From Heterodera schachtii (Eukaryota; Nematoda; Chromadorea; Rhabditida; Heteroderidae): a stretch of DNA of 64,000 nucleotides. The stretch spans positions 2,223,475 to 2,287,474 of the forward strand of contig SIJG01000009.1 of assembly GCA_023374025.1 (NCBI GenBank), written 5' to 3'. Shown here piece after piece: positions 45,323 to 55,349 of the stretch (position 1 is its first letter; each line of letters starts with the position of its first letter). A model generated the notes under the pieces. That model saw nothing but the letters and a program-made list of their open reading frames with translations. It was not told the origin of the DNA and searched no databases. A program made the position numbers and the translations under genes.

Positions 45323-46625
45323 ATGGCTGATTTGAATAAAATGACGGTAATTAACAAATTAATGCCATTAATTACCACTTTGAATTTAAGTTCCTTTTGG
45401 CATTCACAAATGAAAGCCCAAACTGGAAATTGATCAGCTGTGCTTCCATATTTGGTAGCATCGCGACCATGGGAATTGTCCTCAATTTTTCAGTCATTTT
45501 TGTGACAATAAGAACAAACTAATGGTTTTTTAATTTAGATCACAAATGGTACAATCAGTTATCTAATTTTTAGAACACTCAATGGCACCGTTTCTTACCC
45601 TTTGGCACTTTGCTCCTTTTTTAAATTCTTCACCAATCTGGTCATTTTCTGTTTGTTTTTACCGCATTTTCTGGCAAAAAGGGTATCGATTGGCAGAAAA
45701 GATTAGTTCATCCCATTGTTCGGGCTTGGTATGTAAATATATATAATGTAGAAAAAATTATATATTTTTCTATCTACAAATATACAAAATTCAGGTGGAA
45801 TTACTCCGGCAATGCTTTTCACCGGCGTTGACCGACTGATCGTTTTAATTTTTGGGGAAATGTATGGCAATTATCCCGAAATAATTAAAGCGAATTTTTT
45901 TTTTGTAGACAAAACAAATGTAAAGTTCGACTTCATTTGTCTACGATCACAATTATTCTAGCGTTGTATAGCTGCTTTTTCTGTTTTATGACGTTTTTTG
46001 ATACACAATTTCCTGGTGATCAGCTGATCACCGGTTGTATTTCGGCCTTTTGGTACATAATTAATTAATTAATGATTAATTTTATTTTAACAATTTTAGT
46101 TGCCATCTTTCATAAATGGTATTGTTAGTTTGTCCATCCTAATAATGATTTGCATTATTTATTTGCTTGTTGGAATTGTGCATAAAATTTCAATCAACTG
46201 GTAATGATGAATTCAAAATTTAAATCCCTAAGTTTAATTGGCCTAATTAAGGTTTGCCCTCGGCCAATTCGATCAATCATCGCGTTTTTCGAGCACTTTG
46301 TTGTATCGTCGCAGTGAACATTGGAGGCTATTTAATTTGCCAGCTTTTTATTTCTCTGATCAAGCAATTAGTACCCTCTCCGATCACTGCTTGGTTTGGG
46401 CAACTAATCAGTGGAATTATTTTGAACATTAGCGCGGCATCGAATGGACCCACTTTATATTTTACGAGGCAAATTTAAATTAAAATGTTTTAATATTATT
46501 AATGTTTTAGCGCGGAATATCGACAAGCTTTTCGCGATCAATTTCCAAAAATATTTAAACAAAATTTAAATGTAATTCAAGTTTCTCCACAACAAAATGG
46601 AACCAGATTCGTTGCAACCACATGA
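45323..46625 (+). pseudogene. Srsx-like receptor G, broken in exons 2-3
   Basis: ATGGCTGATTTGAAT start and exon 2 (ISCASIFGSIATMGIVLNFS) are good, but the exon-2 donor has changed from aag|gt-type ACAAA|gt to ACAAAct. Exon 3 has lost bases (ttttttaaattc, tctggcaaaaaggg). Exons 4-8 are recognisable; exon 7 (46,252-46,468) is open with GLPSANSINHRVFRALCC and a GC donor. It ends at TGA 46,625. The 3' half from about 45,745 is mirrored by copy C. Confidence 0.7.
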
Positions 46626-46984
46626 CATCATCGCAATCTTAAATTAAAAAAAAATTGTTTTCTATCTTTAAGCACTTTTGACATTGTATTTTTGCCCCAT
46701 TATTTGCAAATAACTATTTTTTAATATTTTTTAACTTATTCAATTTTGGTAAATTTTGGTCATTATCGAAATGTGTGAAATTGGGTCTTTAACGTAGTTT
46801 TCACGAATTTAATTAGGCATTTCTTTTATTCCGTTTTGTCTTTCTATGTCTGTGAGAAAACAACCAATAAAAATAAATAATTGAATAAATAATGCCATTG
46901 TGAATAATTAATTAAAAATTCTTAAAACGCAAAAGAAATTAAATAATTGTTTGATAAATTACAAAATTATTCTCTCAAAAAAAA

Positions 46985-47300
46985 AACAGAAAGGCTTCTT
47001 GCGATCTTAGAAAAATGGCCTTGGTGAAAAAATATCACAATTGAAACAAAATACCAATAACAAAATACCAAAAAGTTTCAAAAGATTGGTAAAAATGCGT
47101 TAATTAAATGGAAGCATCAATTTGGAGAAGACGGTGACCATTTCAAATATTACGATTAATACAATAGTATAAAATTACAGTAAGTAAAATTCTCACCACA
47201 AAATGCTCAGACAATTTGGGCATGGAACAATCAAACACAAAAAAGAAGTTGAAAACTAACAAAACTAATTGCAATAATTGAATGAAGAAAAAAATTATGG
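46985..47300 (+). pseudogene. Relic of the HTH-module gene (exons 5 and 7)
   Basis: Plus strand starts at the conserved aaaaacag|AAAGGCTTCTTGCG acceptor and continues with a decayed module ending KNALIKWKHQFGEDGDHF. After the attacag acceptor, NAQTIWAWNNQTQKRS then stop. The segment from 47,000 to 47,680 corresponds to 54,050-54,850, including the 3' flank. Confidence 0.6.
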
Positions 47301-47675
47301 ATTTTAAAAATGGAAAAAATGGGAGATTTTTTCGTTCTTTACAAAATATTTGTTGAATTATTTATTTATTTATAAAATACAAATTAATTTTTATTCATTT
47401 CATGTAAGTTTTAAATTATACTTTCCTTTTAATTAAAAAGATATTATTAATTCCCACCAAAAAAAAATTCAAAATTAAAATAATACATAATTTAATGGGT
47501 GCAAAAATTCAACATTTTAAAAAATATTGAAAAAGCCAAATATTTTTGGTTTTATTTTTCGTTTTTAATTTTTTTTTTCGCATTTTTATTATCTAATTGC
47601 CATGGCATAAGTTTGGACAAGAATACATCGCAAGGTTTGTTTGGCACACATAGGTCACTTTTTATTTATGGTCAC

Positions 47676-47915
47676 TAGGGATCATTTTTTTATGTAAATA
47701 CATGTTTTTTTCCTGGATTCTCCATGCTCTAATTAGTAGGAAAAACACTTTCTTTTTTGTGTTTGCGAACAAAAGTTGGGACTTTTATTTACATATTTTT
47801 ACATATTTTCGGATTTTTCTACATATTACATATGTACATATTTTTATACATATTTTGGACTTTTTCACATTTTTTGTACATATTTTGCATTTTTTGAGAA
47901 TTTTTAGGGATTTTT
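47676..47915. mobile_element. Truncated hAT element (mirror of 33,394-34,031)
   Basis: Begins tagggatcatttttttatgt next to atggtcac and runs through the same acatatttttacatatt strings. It ends within ttttagggatttttataaaa, where a deletion joins it to the flank of gene H. The insertion therefore predates the inverted duplication. Confidence 0.7.
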
Positions 47916-48086
47916 ATAAAAGCAAAATTCACAGATTTCGAAAATGACAAAAATTTACCAAAATTGAAAAAGTTGAATAATATAAAAAATATATTTATTT
48001 AGTTGCAAATAATAAGAGAAAATATAATGATAAAAAATTATACACACTTAAAAATTATTATTTTTTATCTATGATTTGCGACGGTA

Positions 48087-49389
48087 TTATCCTGCGGTTG
48101 GGGCGATTGTGGTTCCATTTTGCTGTGGAGAAACATGAATTACATTTAAATTTTGTTTAAATATTATTGGAAATTGGTCTCGAAATGCTTGTCGATATTC
48201 CGAGCTAAAGTAAAATAAATAAATAAAAATATGTATTAATTATTAAAATTATTTTAATTTTTAATTTGCCTCGTAAAATATAAAATGGGTCCATTCGATG
48301 CGGCGCCAATGTTCAACATAATTGCAGTGATTACTTGCACAATCCAAGCAGTGATCGGAGAAGGAATTAAGTGATTAATCAGAGTAACAAAAAGCAAACA
48401 GATTAAATAGCCTCCAACATTCACTATGATGATACAACAAAGAGAACGAAAAACGCGATAATTGGTCGAATCGGCTGAGGGTAAACCTTAATTAGGGGCA
48501 ATTAAAAATTTCAATGATGTAATTAAGAATTAATCACCGGCTGATTTAAATTTGATCACCATTCCAACAAACAAATAAACTATTAAAATCATTAGGAGTA
48601 TCGACAAACATATAATGTTATGCACGATTGACATAAGCTAAAAGTATTTATTTTAATTTTATGTTTTTTAATTCAACCATGATAAAGTCAGCAAAGCAAC
48701 CGGTGATCATCAGATCACCATGCAATTGTGCAGCTTGGTACAGTGAAATAGTAGAAAAGCAACCAAAAAAAGCACAAATAATTGTAAACATTGCCAAATA
48801 TAAACGTATTTTATGCTTATTATGCCTACAAATTTAATTTCATTAGTTCATTTATTAATAAGCGATAATTGCATACATTTCACCAAGAATTAATACGATT
48901 AGTCGGTCAATGCCGGTGAAAAGCATCGAAGGAAAAATTGCACCTAATAATTGAATATTATAAAAATCCAAATTTTTAATTACCATAACTAAATGAAGGA
49001 ATGTATATAAAGTTTGCTGCCAAACGATACTCAATTAAATTTTGTCCAGAAAATGCGATGTAAACGAACAAAAAATGGCCAGATTGGCTAAGAATTTCAA
49101 AAAAGGAGCAAAGTGCCAAAAGGTAATTAACGGTGCCATTGAGTGACCTAAAATAATAAATATTAATATTAACTAAAAATATATTTAATTACTTTGTCCT
49201 GACGGTGACATAAATGACTGAAAAATTGAGGACAATTCCCATGGTGGCGATGATACCAAATATTGCAGCACAGCTGATCAGTTTCCAATTTGGAGTTTCA
49301 TTGGCGAATTCCAAAAGGAACTTAAATCGTTAATAAATAACACGTATAATTAATAAGTTAATTACCGTTAAATTGTTCAAATCAGCCAT
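48087..49389 (-). CDS. Srsx-like chemoreceptor H, complete
   Basis: Exons 49389-49366, 49320-49193, 49147-48984, 48943-48877, 48825-48678, 48637-48538, 48486-48270 and 48204-48087; 966 nt, 321 aa, all frames and splice sites intact. Near-identical to gene B: MADLNNLT start, SQSGHFLFVYIAFSGQN, TGIDRLIVLI, MITGCFADFIM, TM7 ASNGPILYFT-SSEYRQAF, C-terminus APTAG. The last intron uses a GC donor. The satellite array lies about 0.4 kb upstream of its ATG and the shared upstream motif about 25 bp upstream. B and H form a head-out mirror pair. Predicted chemosensory GPCR. Confidence 0.85.
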
Positions 49390-49411
49390 TATTGCAATAG
49401 TTTACTATAAA

Positions 49412-49445
49412 AAAATAATTGAAAACTAATATTTGGTTGGGTAAA
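49412..49445 (-). promoter_or_regulatory. Conserved receptor upstream motif, gene H
   Basis: Minus strand: cccaaccaaatattag then ttttcaattatttt, mirrored from gene B, 25-55 bp before the ATG. Confidence 0.55.
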
Positions 49446-49784
49446 AGTCTCGGGTGGAAGAATGGCACCGCACTTATGAGTTTGTTTAAAATGTTGTGCT
49501 AATTGAACCCATGGCGAATATTGCGTGCAAAAATATGACAAAAGGTTGTTGTAACATGCAATATTTACGGTTTATTATTAATTGTGTCCAATTCTTAGGA
49601 AATAATTGACGAAAAATAATTGCACTAATTGAGTAATTTAATGCTAAAAATGAAGCGATTTTGAAAAAAATAAAAATAAAAGAAATTTCGGTATTTAAAT
49701 AAGCGAAAATTATGTAAATTATTTGCTATGGTTTGATTTTAATATTAATTTTGTGTCACCATCATTAAAAAATTTTTCGTTACT

Positions 49785-50778
49785 GAAAAATGCGCATTTT
49801 CAGTTCATGTTTTAAAATGTAATTTCATTACAGAAAAATGCGCATTTCAGTTCATGTTTTACAATTGTAATTTCATTACTGAAAATGCGCATTTTCAGTT
49901 CATGTTTTACAATTGTAATTTCATTACTGAAAATGCGCATTTTCAGTTCATATTTTACAATTGTAATTTCATTACTGAAAAATGCGCATTTCAATTCATA
50001 TTTTACAATTGTAATTTCATTACTGAAAATGCGCATTTTCAGTTCATGTTTTACAATTGTAATTTCATTACTGAAAATGGGCATTTTCAGTTCATATATA
50101 TTTTGCAATTGTAATTTCATTACTGAAAAATGCGCATTTCAATTCATGTTTTACAATTGTAATTTCTTACTGAAAAATGCGCATTTTCAGTTCATATTTT
50201 TACAATTGTAATTTCATTACTGAAAAATGCGCATTTCAATTCATATTTTACAATTGTAATTTCATTACTGAAAATGCGCATTTTCAGTTCATGTTTTACA
50301 ATTGTAATTTCATTACTGAAAAATGCGCATTTCAGTTCATGTTTTGCAATTGTAATTTCATTACTGAAAATGCGCATTTTCAGTTCATATATATTTTGCA
50401 TGTAATTTCATTACTGAAAAATGTTTCAATTGTAATTTCTTAAGTGCGCATTTCAGTTAATATTTTACAATTGTATTTTCACTACTGAAAAATGCGCATT
50501 TTTCAGTTCATATTTTACAATTGTAATTTCATTAATGAAAAATGCGCATTTTTCAATTCATATTTTACAATTATAATTTCATTACTGAAAAATGCGCATT
50601 TTAGTTCATATTTTACAATTGTAATTTCATTAATGAAAAATGCGCATTTTTCAGTTCATATTTTACAATTGTAATTTCATTACTGAAAATGCGCATTTTC
50701 AGTTCATGTTTTACAATTGTAATTTCATTACTGAAAATGCGCATTTTCAGTTCATATTTTACAATTGTAATTTCATTA
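49785..50778. repeat. Palindromic satellite array 3 (upstream of gene H)
   Basis: About 20 units of 46-50 bp, for example attactgaaaatgcgcattt. It is the longest of the three arrays and is arranged as the mirror of array 1. It ends abruptly at 50,778 against GC-rich sequence. Confidence 0.9.
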
Positions 50779-51650
50779 CTGCGTCCAGTGTAAGATGTGC
50801 AACCATGTTAATGCGCACGACTAAATTGCATTCCACCTCCTCCGAGAACACGACCTCCTCCGCGGGCTCAACGGTCTCATCCCCCTCGATGACGGCGGCT
50901 GATCCAACATGCAAAGTTTTGCGGCCCATCATGACGTTTATGTATTTCCATCGACGGGCCAGATATCCCACGCGCTTCTGGTTTTTAGGGCCCACATCAT
51001 TCCATTGCCCGCTAGAGCCATGCCCTCCCATAGCATGGTCCTACCTCCCTTTCTCAGATGTGCTTAATGAATTGGCCCGCTTGTCCTTTGGTCTTGGTTC
51101 TATGGTGGCTAAGCCTGGACAGGCTCTGCACCTTCCACTGATGGGCTTTTGTCCATGGCCTCTTCTGTTCCATTTTTATCTGCCATGAACTCGTCCATTG
51201 GCTCCACCATCGCCGCAGTCACACGCCGCTTCTCCGTCAGCAATGGTGCGGTTGGCCTACAAATTGTTCGCGACGCCTTTGATTTCTTGTTTGATTAAGT
51301 TGAGCTCATCTATCCTATCATCAAGCCAATCTCCTCCTTTATCTTCTCATCTCGAACTAAATGAGTACTCCCTTCTTTGGGCTGAGCTCTGGCAAGGGAC
51401 CGCACAGGCAAGGATGCCGAGTTTTGAATTTGCAACGGCATGAAATGGGAAGAAAGGAAGGGAGGGCAAAAGGGCAAATGGGAAAAGAATTCGAAATGAT
51501 TTTCAAAACCAAAGAAATTGGATAAAAAAGTGGGGAAGGATTGGATAAAATGGAAAGTGAAGAGAGGAAGGTTGTGATCCAATCAAAGGTGGACTCGGGA
51601 GTGGCTCTTCAGCCCTCGCATGGCTCTTCTACCCCCAATCAAGACATTTC
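50779..51650 (-). other. GC-rich coding-like fragment, unrecognised
   Basis: Minus frame 51,031-50,780 reads GQWNDVGPKNQKRVGYLARR..GRKTLHVGSAAVIEGDE and acidic EPAEEVVFSEEVE, then meets the satellite. It has no start or stop consistent with a whole gene. The remainder to 51,650 is GC-rich with overlapping short frames on both strands. It may be a captured or truncated host gene. From 51,660 to 52,360 the DNA is AT-rich and holds no gene I can see. Confidence 0.35.
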
Positions 51651-52361
51651 AATTCCCCATTTTTGGGTAAATCGGAATAAAAAATTAGGAACTTCAAGTT
51701 TTTAGCTCTGAACCATAGAGCCAGCCACTTGATTCTTAGGAAAGCAATATTTTATTTAAGATTTTCCTTTTATATTCCAACATCAAAATTTAATTTAATA
51801 AATTCATTTCCTTTAAACATAAATTATCCGACATTCATACACATGATGAATTTGTCATAATATGTTTTTAACATTAAAGTGCGCATATGATGTAATATAA
51901 ATTTATGGCATAAATTTAAATAAACATATTCATGTGAAAATGTTATGTATACATAATTGAATATAAAAAGTTTATAATTAATTAATTAAGAATTTTTTTT
52001 CTTATATAAAATTAATTTAAGAGTGTTTTACTCTGCCTCCGATTAATTTTAATTCAAATTTTAAATAAAAAATATTAACTTTTGCTTCATTTTACACAAT
52101 TTAATTTTTTAGTTTCAAATGACGTCATAAAAATAAAAATGCATGCTTATAAAAATTATATGTCTCTATTCTCATACGCATAAGCATTTAACGTCATTTT
52201 CATCTTCTGTCTGATTGATTACAACTATATAAAATTAAATTTTAATATCAATTTTCATACTAAAAAAGTTAAAAAAATATTGTGCCATTAAAAATTTTCG
52301 CATTTATTTCTCTTCTCAATAATTACAAAAAAAGTTTAAGTCTGAGCAGATAAAGTCAAAA

Positions 52362-54491
52362 ATGCTAATAATAATTGCAATAATATTATGTGCACTAAAA
52401 GAATTTCCTTCTATTTCTGCCGTTCCAACCGATTTATTTGATGAATTGTGGCCAACAAATTTTGGTTCCCCTCCACCAGGAGAAGCAGCACAAGAAAATG
52501 CCATCGAAAAGCACCAAAATGCCAAACAACAAAAATCGCATGGACAAAAAAGACGAATTAAAACGGAACCAGCAGAGGATTATGATCAGAATTATGGTGC
52601 CAAGCGTCAACAATTGAATGGCAAATGGCCAAAATTAGCCGCCGTTAAGGCAGAAGTCAGCACACTTAATTAATGATGATGTGGGTCATTTGGGAGCACC
52701 AATAAAAGTTGAACAAGGCGAAAATTGTACCGTGAAGGTCGAAAAGGGTGAGTTTTCGATGAGAAATATTCAAAAAAAAAAAAAGACTAAATAGGAATTT
52801 TTTCGAATAAAAATTTTCGATTGAATATATGCACAAAAATATGAAATATACAAATGTATATATTAAAAATGTAAAAAAGTTTTGAGTTAAATGATGTATA
52901 ATATTTTAAATTTTTCATAAATCATCATAAAATTTTTTGTATAATAGTTGCTGAACATGCACACATTGCTGCTACTGATGCTATTGATTGGCAAACAGCA
53001 AAAGTTGATCAAAACCCAACACATTTCACTGATGTACAATATGAAAATGAAAGTGATCAGTCAGGTCCAAGATTCATCAAATTATTAGCATAAACAATAA
53101 AAAAATATTCATTTTGTTCCCATTGTTTTTAAAAATCTTTTTTTGTTTACAATGAAATTTTTTTCCCCTTAATTTTTTTATATTTTGGTAATGGGGAGGG
53201 GAGAAGACGCCGACGGAAATTTTTGAATTTTTGTTGAAATTTACTAATTGCTTTTTCAACGAAAATGTTCATAATTATTACCTTTTGTTTGTTTAGATAA
53301 TTGCCTCTCTAATCGCTCCGAAAATGTAAAACAAAAATTTTCTGACTTGGAAAAATTGGAAATTGTAAAGAAATTTTTCGAATTAAAAGCAAAACGAGTA
53401 GCAGCGAAGAATAAATCAAAATTAAATGAGCAAATTAACAAAGAAATTGCCAACGAATTGGGCACAGGAGTTTCAACAATTTACACTTGGAAAAGAGAAT
53501 TTAACATTGGTGAGTTAAATGCCAAAAAGTTCAATGAATAATTAATTTTAATAACATTTAGATTCAAAATATATATTAAAAATAGTTAATCAAAAAAAAA
53601 AACTCAATTAAAAAACATAAAAATTTGACTAAAAGAATTTTAAACCTATATACTCACTCCTGTTTTTAAACATATGAAATGACAATATATAATAGCAAAA
53701 TAAATAATAAAATATTTAAATATTAATTATAATTTTACGAATTTTTCTCCATTTGAATACGAATTATTTAAGGCATGGAAAATTTTGATGAAACTGAGAA
53801 ACAAAAGGAAATTGTTAAATTGTTTCAAAAATATAAAAAGCAAAATAAAGAAAAAAAGAACATCGAAATTGCTAAAGAATTGGGAATTCATCAAAATAAA
53901 CTGTTGGAATTCAGAAAAAGATTTGACCCAACCTATAAAAGTAAAAATATTGAATAAAATAAAGGAAATTATGGGTAATTAATTAATAGGTATTTAAAAA
54001 TGCATATTAATATTATAATTGTCTTATTAAAAATATACCGAAAAAAACAGAAAGGCTTCTTGCGAAATCAGAAAAAATTGCATTAGTGAAAAAATATTAC
54101 AAATTGAAAAGAAAATTCCCAGAACTAAGCCAAAACAAAATAGTCAAAATTTTGAATATTAGTAAAAATGCATTAATTACATGGAAGCATCAATTTGGCA
54201 ATCAATTTAAAGAACAAGGTGACCAAATTTAAAAGATTACGGTGAATACAATAACATAAAATTACAGTAGATCTCCAGCAGGAAAATGACGGTGAAGCGA
54301 ATTCTGAAGAAGACAGGCATTTGTTTTATTTGACAGCATAATTATGTAAATTTTCTTTTAAACAATTTAATTTTTTATTTAGTGCAAAAAATGTCTCATC
54401 AAAAAATGCTGATGAGACAATTTGGGCATGGAACAATGAAACACAAAAAAGAAGTCGAAAACGAACAAAACTTATTGCCAAAATTGGGTGA
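52362..54491 (+). CDS. Secreted Lys/Glu-rich protein with repeated HTH-like exons
   Basis: Model of seven exons: 52362-52747, 52948-53064, 53297-53509, 53773-53940, 54051-54218, 54268-54316, 54383-54491 (~402 aa). Exon 1 opens with a signal peptide (MLIIIAIILCALKEFPSISA), then a basic stretch (GQKRRIKTEPAED) and psi-K-x-E motifs IKTE, VKAE, IKVE and VKVE. One extra base near 52,655 breaks the frame. Exons 3-5 each encode a module with a lysine-rich helix and IAxELG..(S/N)xxxTIYTWKREF-like end (IANELGTGVSTIYTWK; IAKELGIHQNKLLEF; ILNISKNALITWK), resembling helix-turn-helix DNA-binding units. They are phase 1 at both ends, and exons 4 and 5 are both 168 nt. The last intron would need a GC donor; the C-terminus is NADETIWAWNNETQKRSRKR. 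An isoform reading through exon 2 would stop at 53,093. I do not recognise the family. A secreted, nuclear-targeted protein fits an effector (inference). Confidence 0.5.
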
Positions 54492-54879
54492 ATAAAAAAT
54501 TATGGATTTTAAAAATGGAAAAAATGAGAGATATTTTTTCGTTCATAAACAAAGATTTTGTTGAATTATTTATTTATGTATAAAATATTACAAATTTAAT
54601 TGTTTATTCATTTTAAAATTTTAATTTATTGTTTCCAAAGATATTATTAAATCCCATTAAAAAAAATTTTAAATTAAATTAATATAACCATTTAAAAAAT
54701 ATTGAAAAAGCCAAATATTTTTTTTGGTCCCATTTTTCGTTTTTAATTTTTTTTTTTCGCATTTTTATTATTATCTATTTGTCAGGGCAGAGTTTGGACA
54801 AGAATATATCGCAAGGTTTGGCACACATAGGTCACTTTTTATTTATGGTCACAATTTTGAAATTGTGTATGTACTCAAA

Positions 54880-55335
54880 TTTCTGGTCCTCAAAAGTCGT
54901 GTCCTCAAATGTAGGTCCTCAAGTGTCAAATCCTCAAATGTCGGGTCATCAAATGTCGTGTCCTCAAAAGTCGTGTCCTCAAGTGTCAAATCCTCAAATG
55001 TCGGGTCATCAAATGTCGTGTCCTCAAAAGTCGTGTCCTCAAGTGCCAAATCCTCAAATGTCGGGTCATCAAATGTCGTGTCCTCAAATGTCGGTCCTCA
55101 AGTGTCAAATCCTCAAATATCGGGCCATCAGATGTCGTGTCCTCAAAACTCGTGTCCTCAGTCAAATCCTCAAATGTCGGGTCATCAAATGTCGTGTCCT
55201 CAAATGTCGGTCCTCAAGTGTCAAATCCTCAAAAGTCAAACTCCTCAAATGTCTGGTCCTCAAAAGTCGTGTCCTCAAATGTCGGTCCTCAAGAGTCAAT
55301 CCCCAAAAGTCGTGTGCTCAAATGTCGGGTAGCCA
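54880..55335. repeat. 15-bp minisatellite (tcctcaaatgtcggg)
   Basis: About 30 units of 15 bp varying as tcctcaaaagtcgtg, tcctcaagtgtcaaa and tcatcaaatgtcgtg. It is open in all plus frames because the unit is a multiple of three, giving artefactual SSNVG/NPQMSG ORFs. No inverted counterpart was seen in the window. Confidence 0.85.
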
Positions 55336-55349
55336 TTTGACATTTGAAT

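Larger units (their letters stand above)
45745..49770. repeat. Inverted duplication, arm 2
   Basis: Reverse complement of 31,050-35,965. It contains the 3' half of G, an HTH-gene relic, a truncated hAT element and the complete receptor H. Confidence 0.8.

Noticed and set aside
46254..46478. Stand-alone 74-aa genes starting MPSANSINHR or MPSADQINQR
   Set aside because: These are exon 7 of the receptor family with a chance ATG near the acceptor; the other exons lie around them.
49785..50778. Long ORFs on both strands encoding repeats such as FYNCNFITENAHFQF
   Set aside because: They are by-products of a 48-bp satellite (a multiple of three) without stop codons; mirrored peptides occur on both strands of all three arrays.
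51905..51910. TGGCAT hexamer upstream of the secreted gene as a gland-cell promoter box (the ATGCCA motif reported for cyst-nematode dorsal-gland effectors)
   Set aside because: A single hexamer in ~450 bp is expected by chance; no cluster of copies was seen.
52949..53093. Treating exon 2 with its stop as the end of a short separate gene and 53,297-54,491 as another gene
   Set aside because: An internal donor (TCAG|gtccaa) gives the phase required by the next exon, and all following exons share phase 1, so one gene is the simpler model. The short isoform remains possible.
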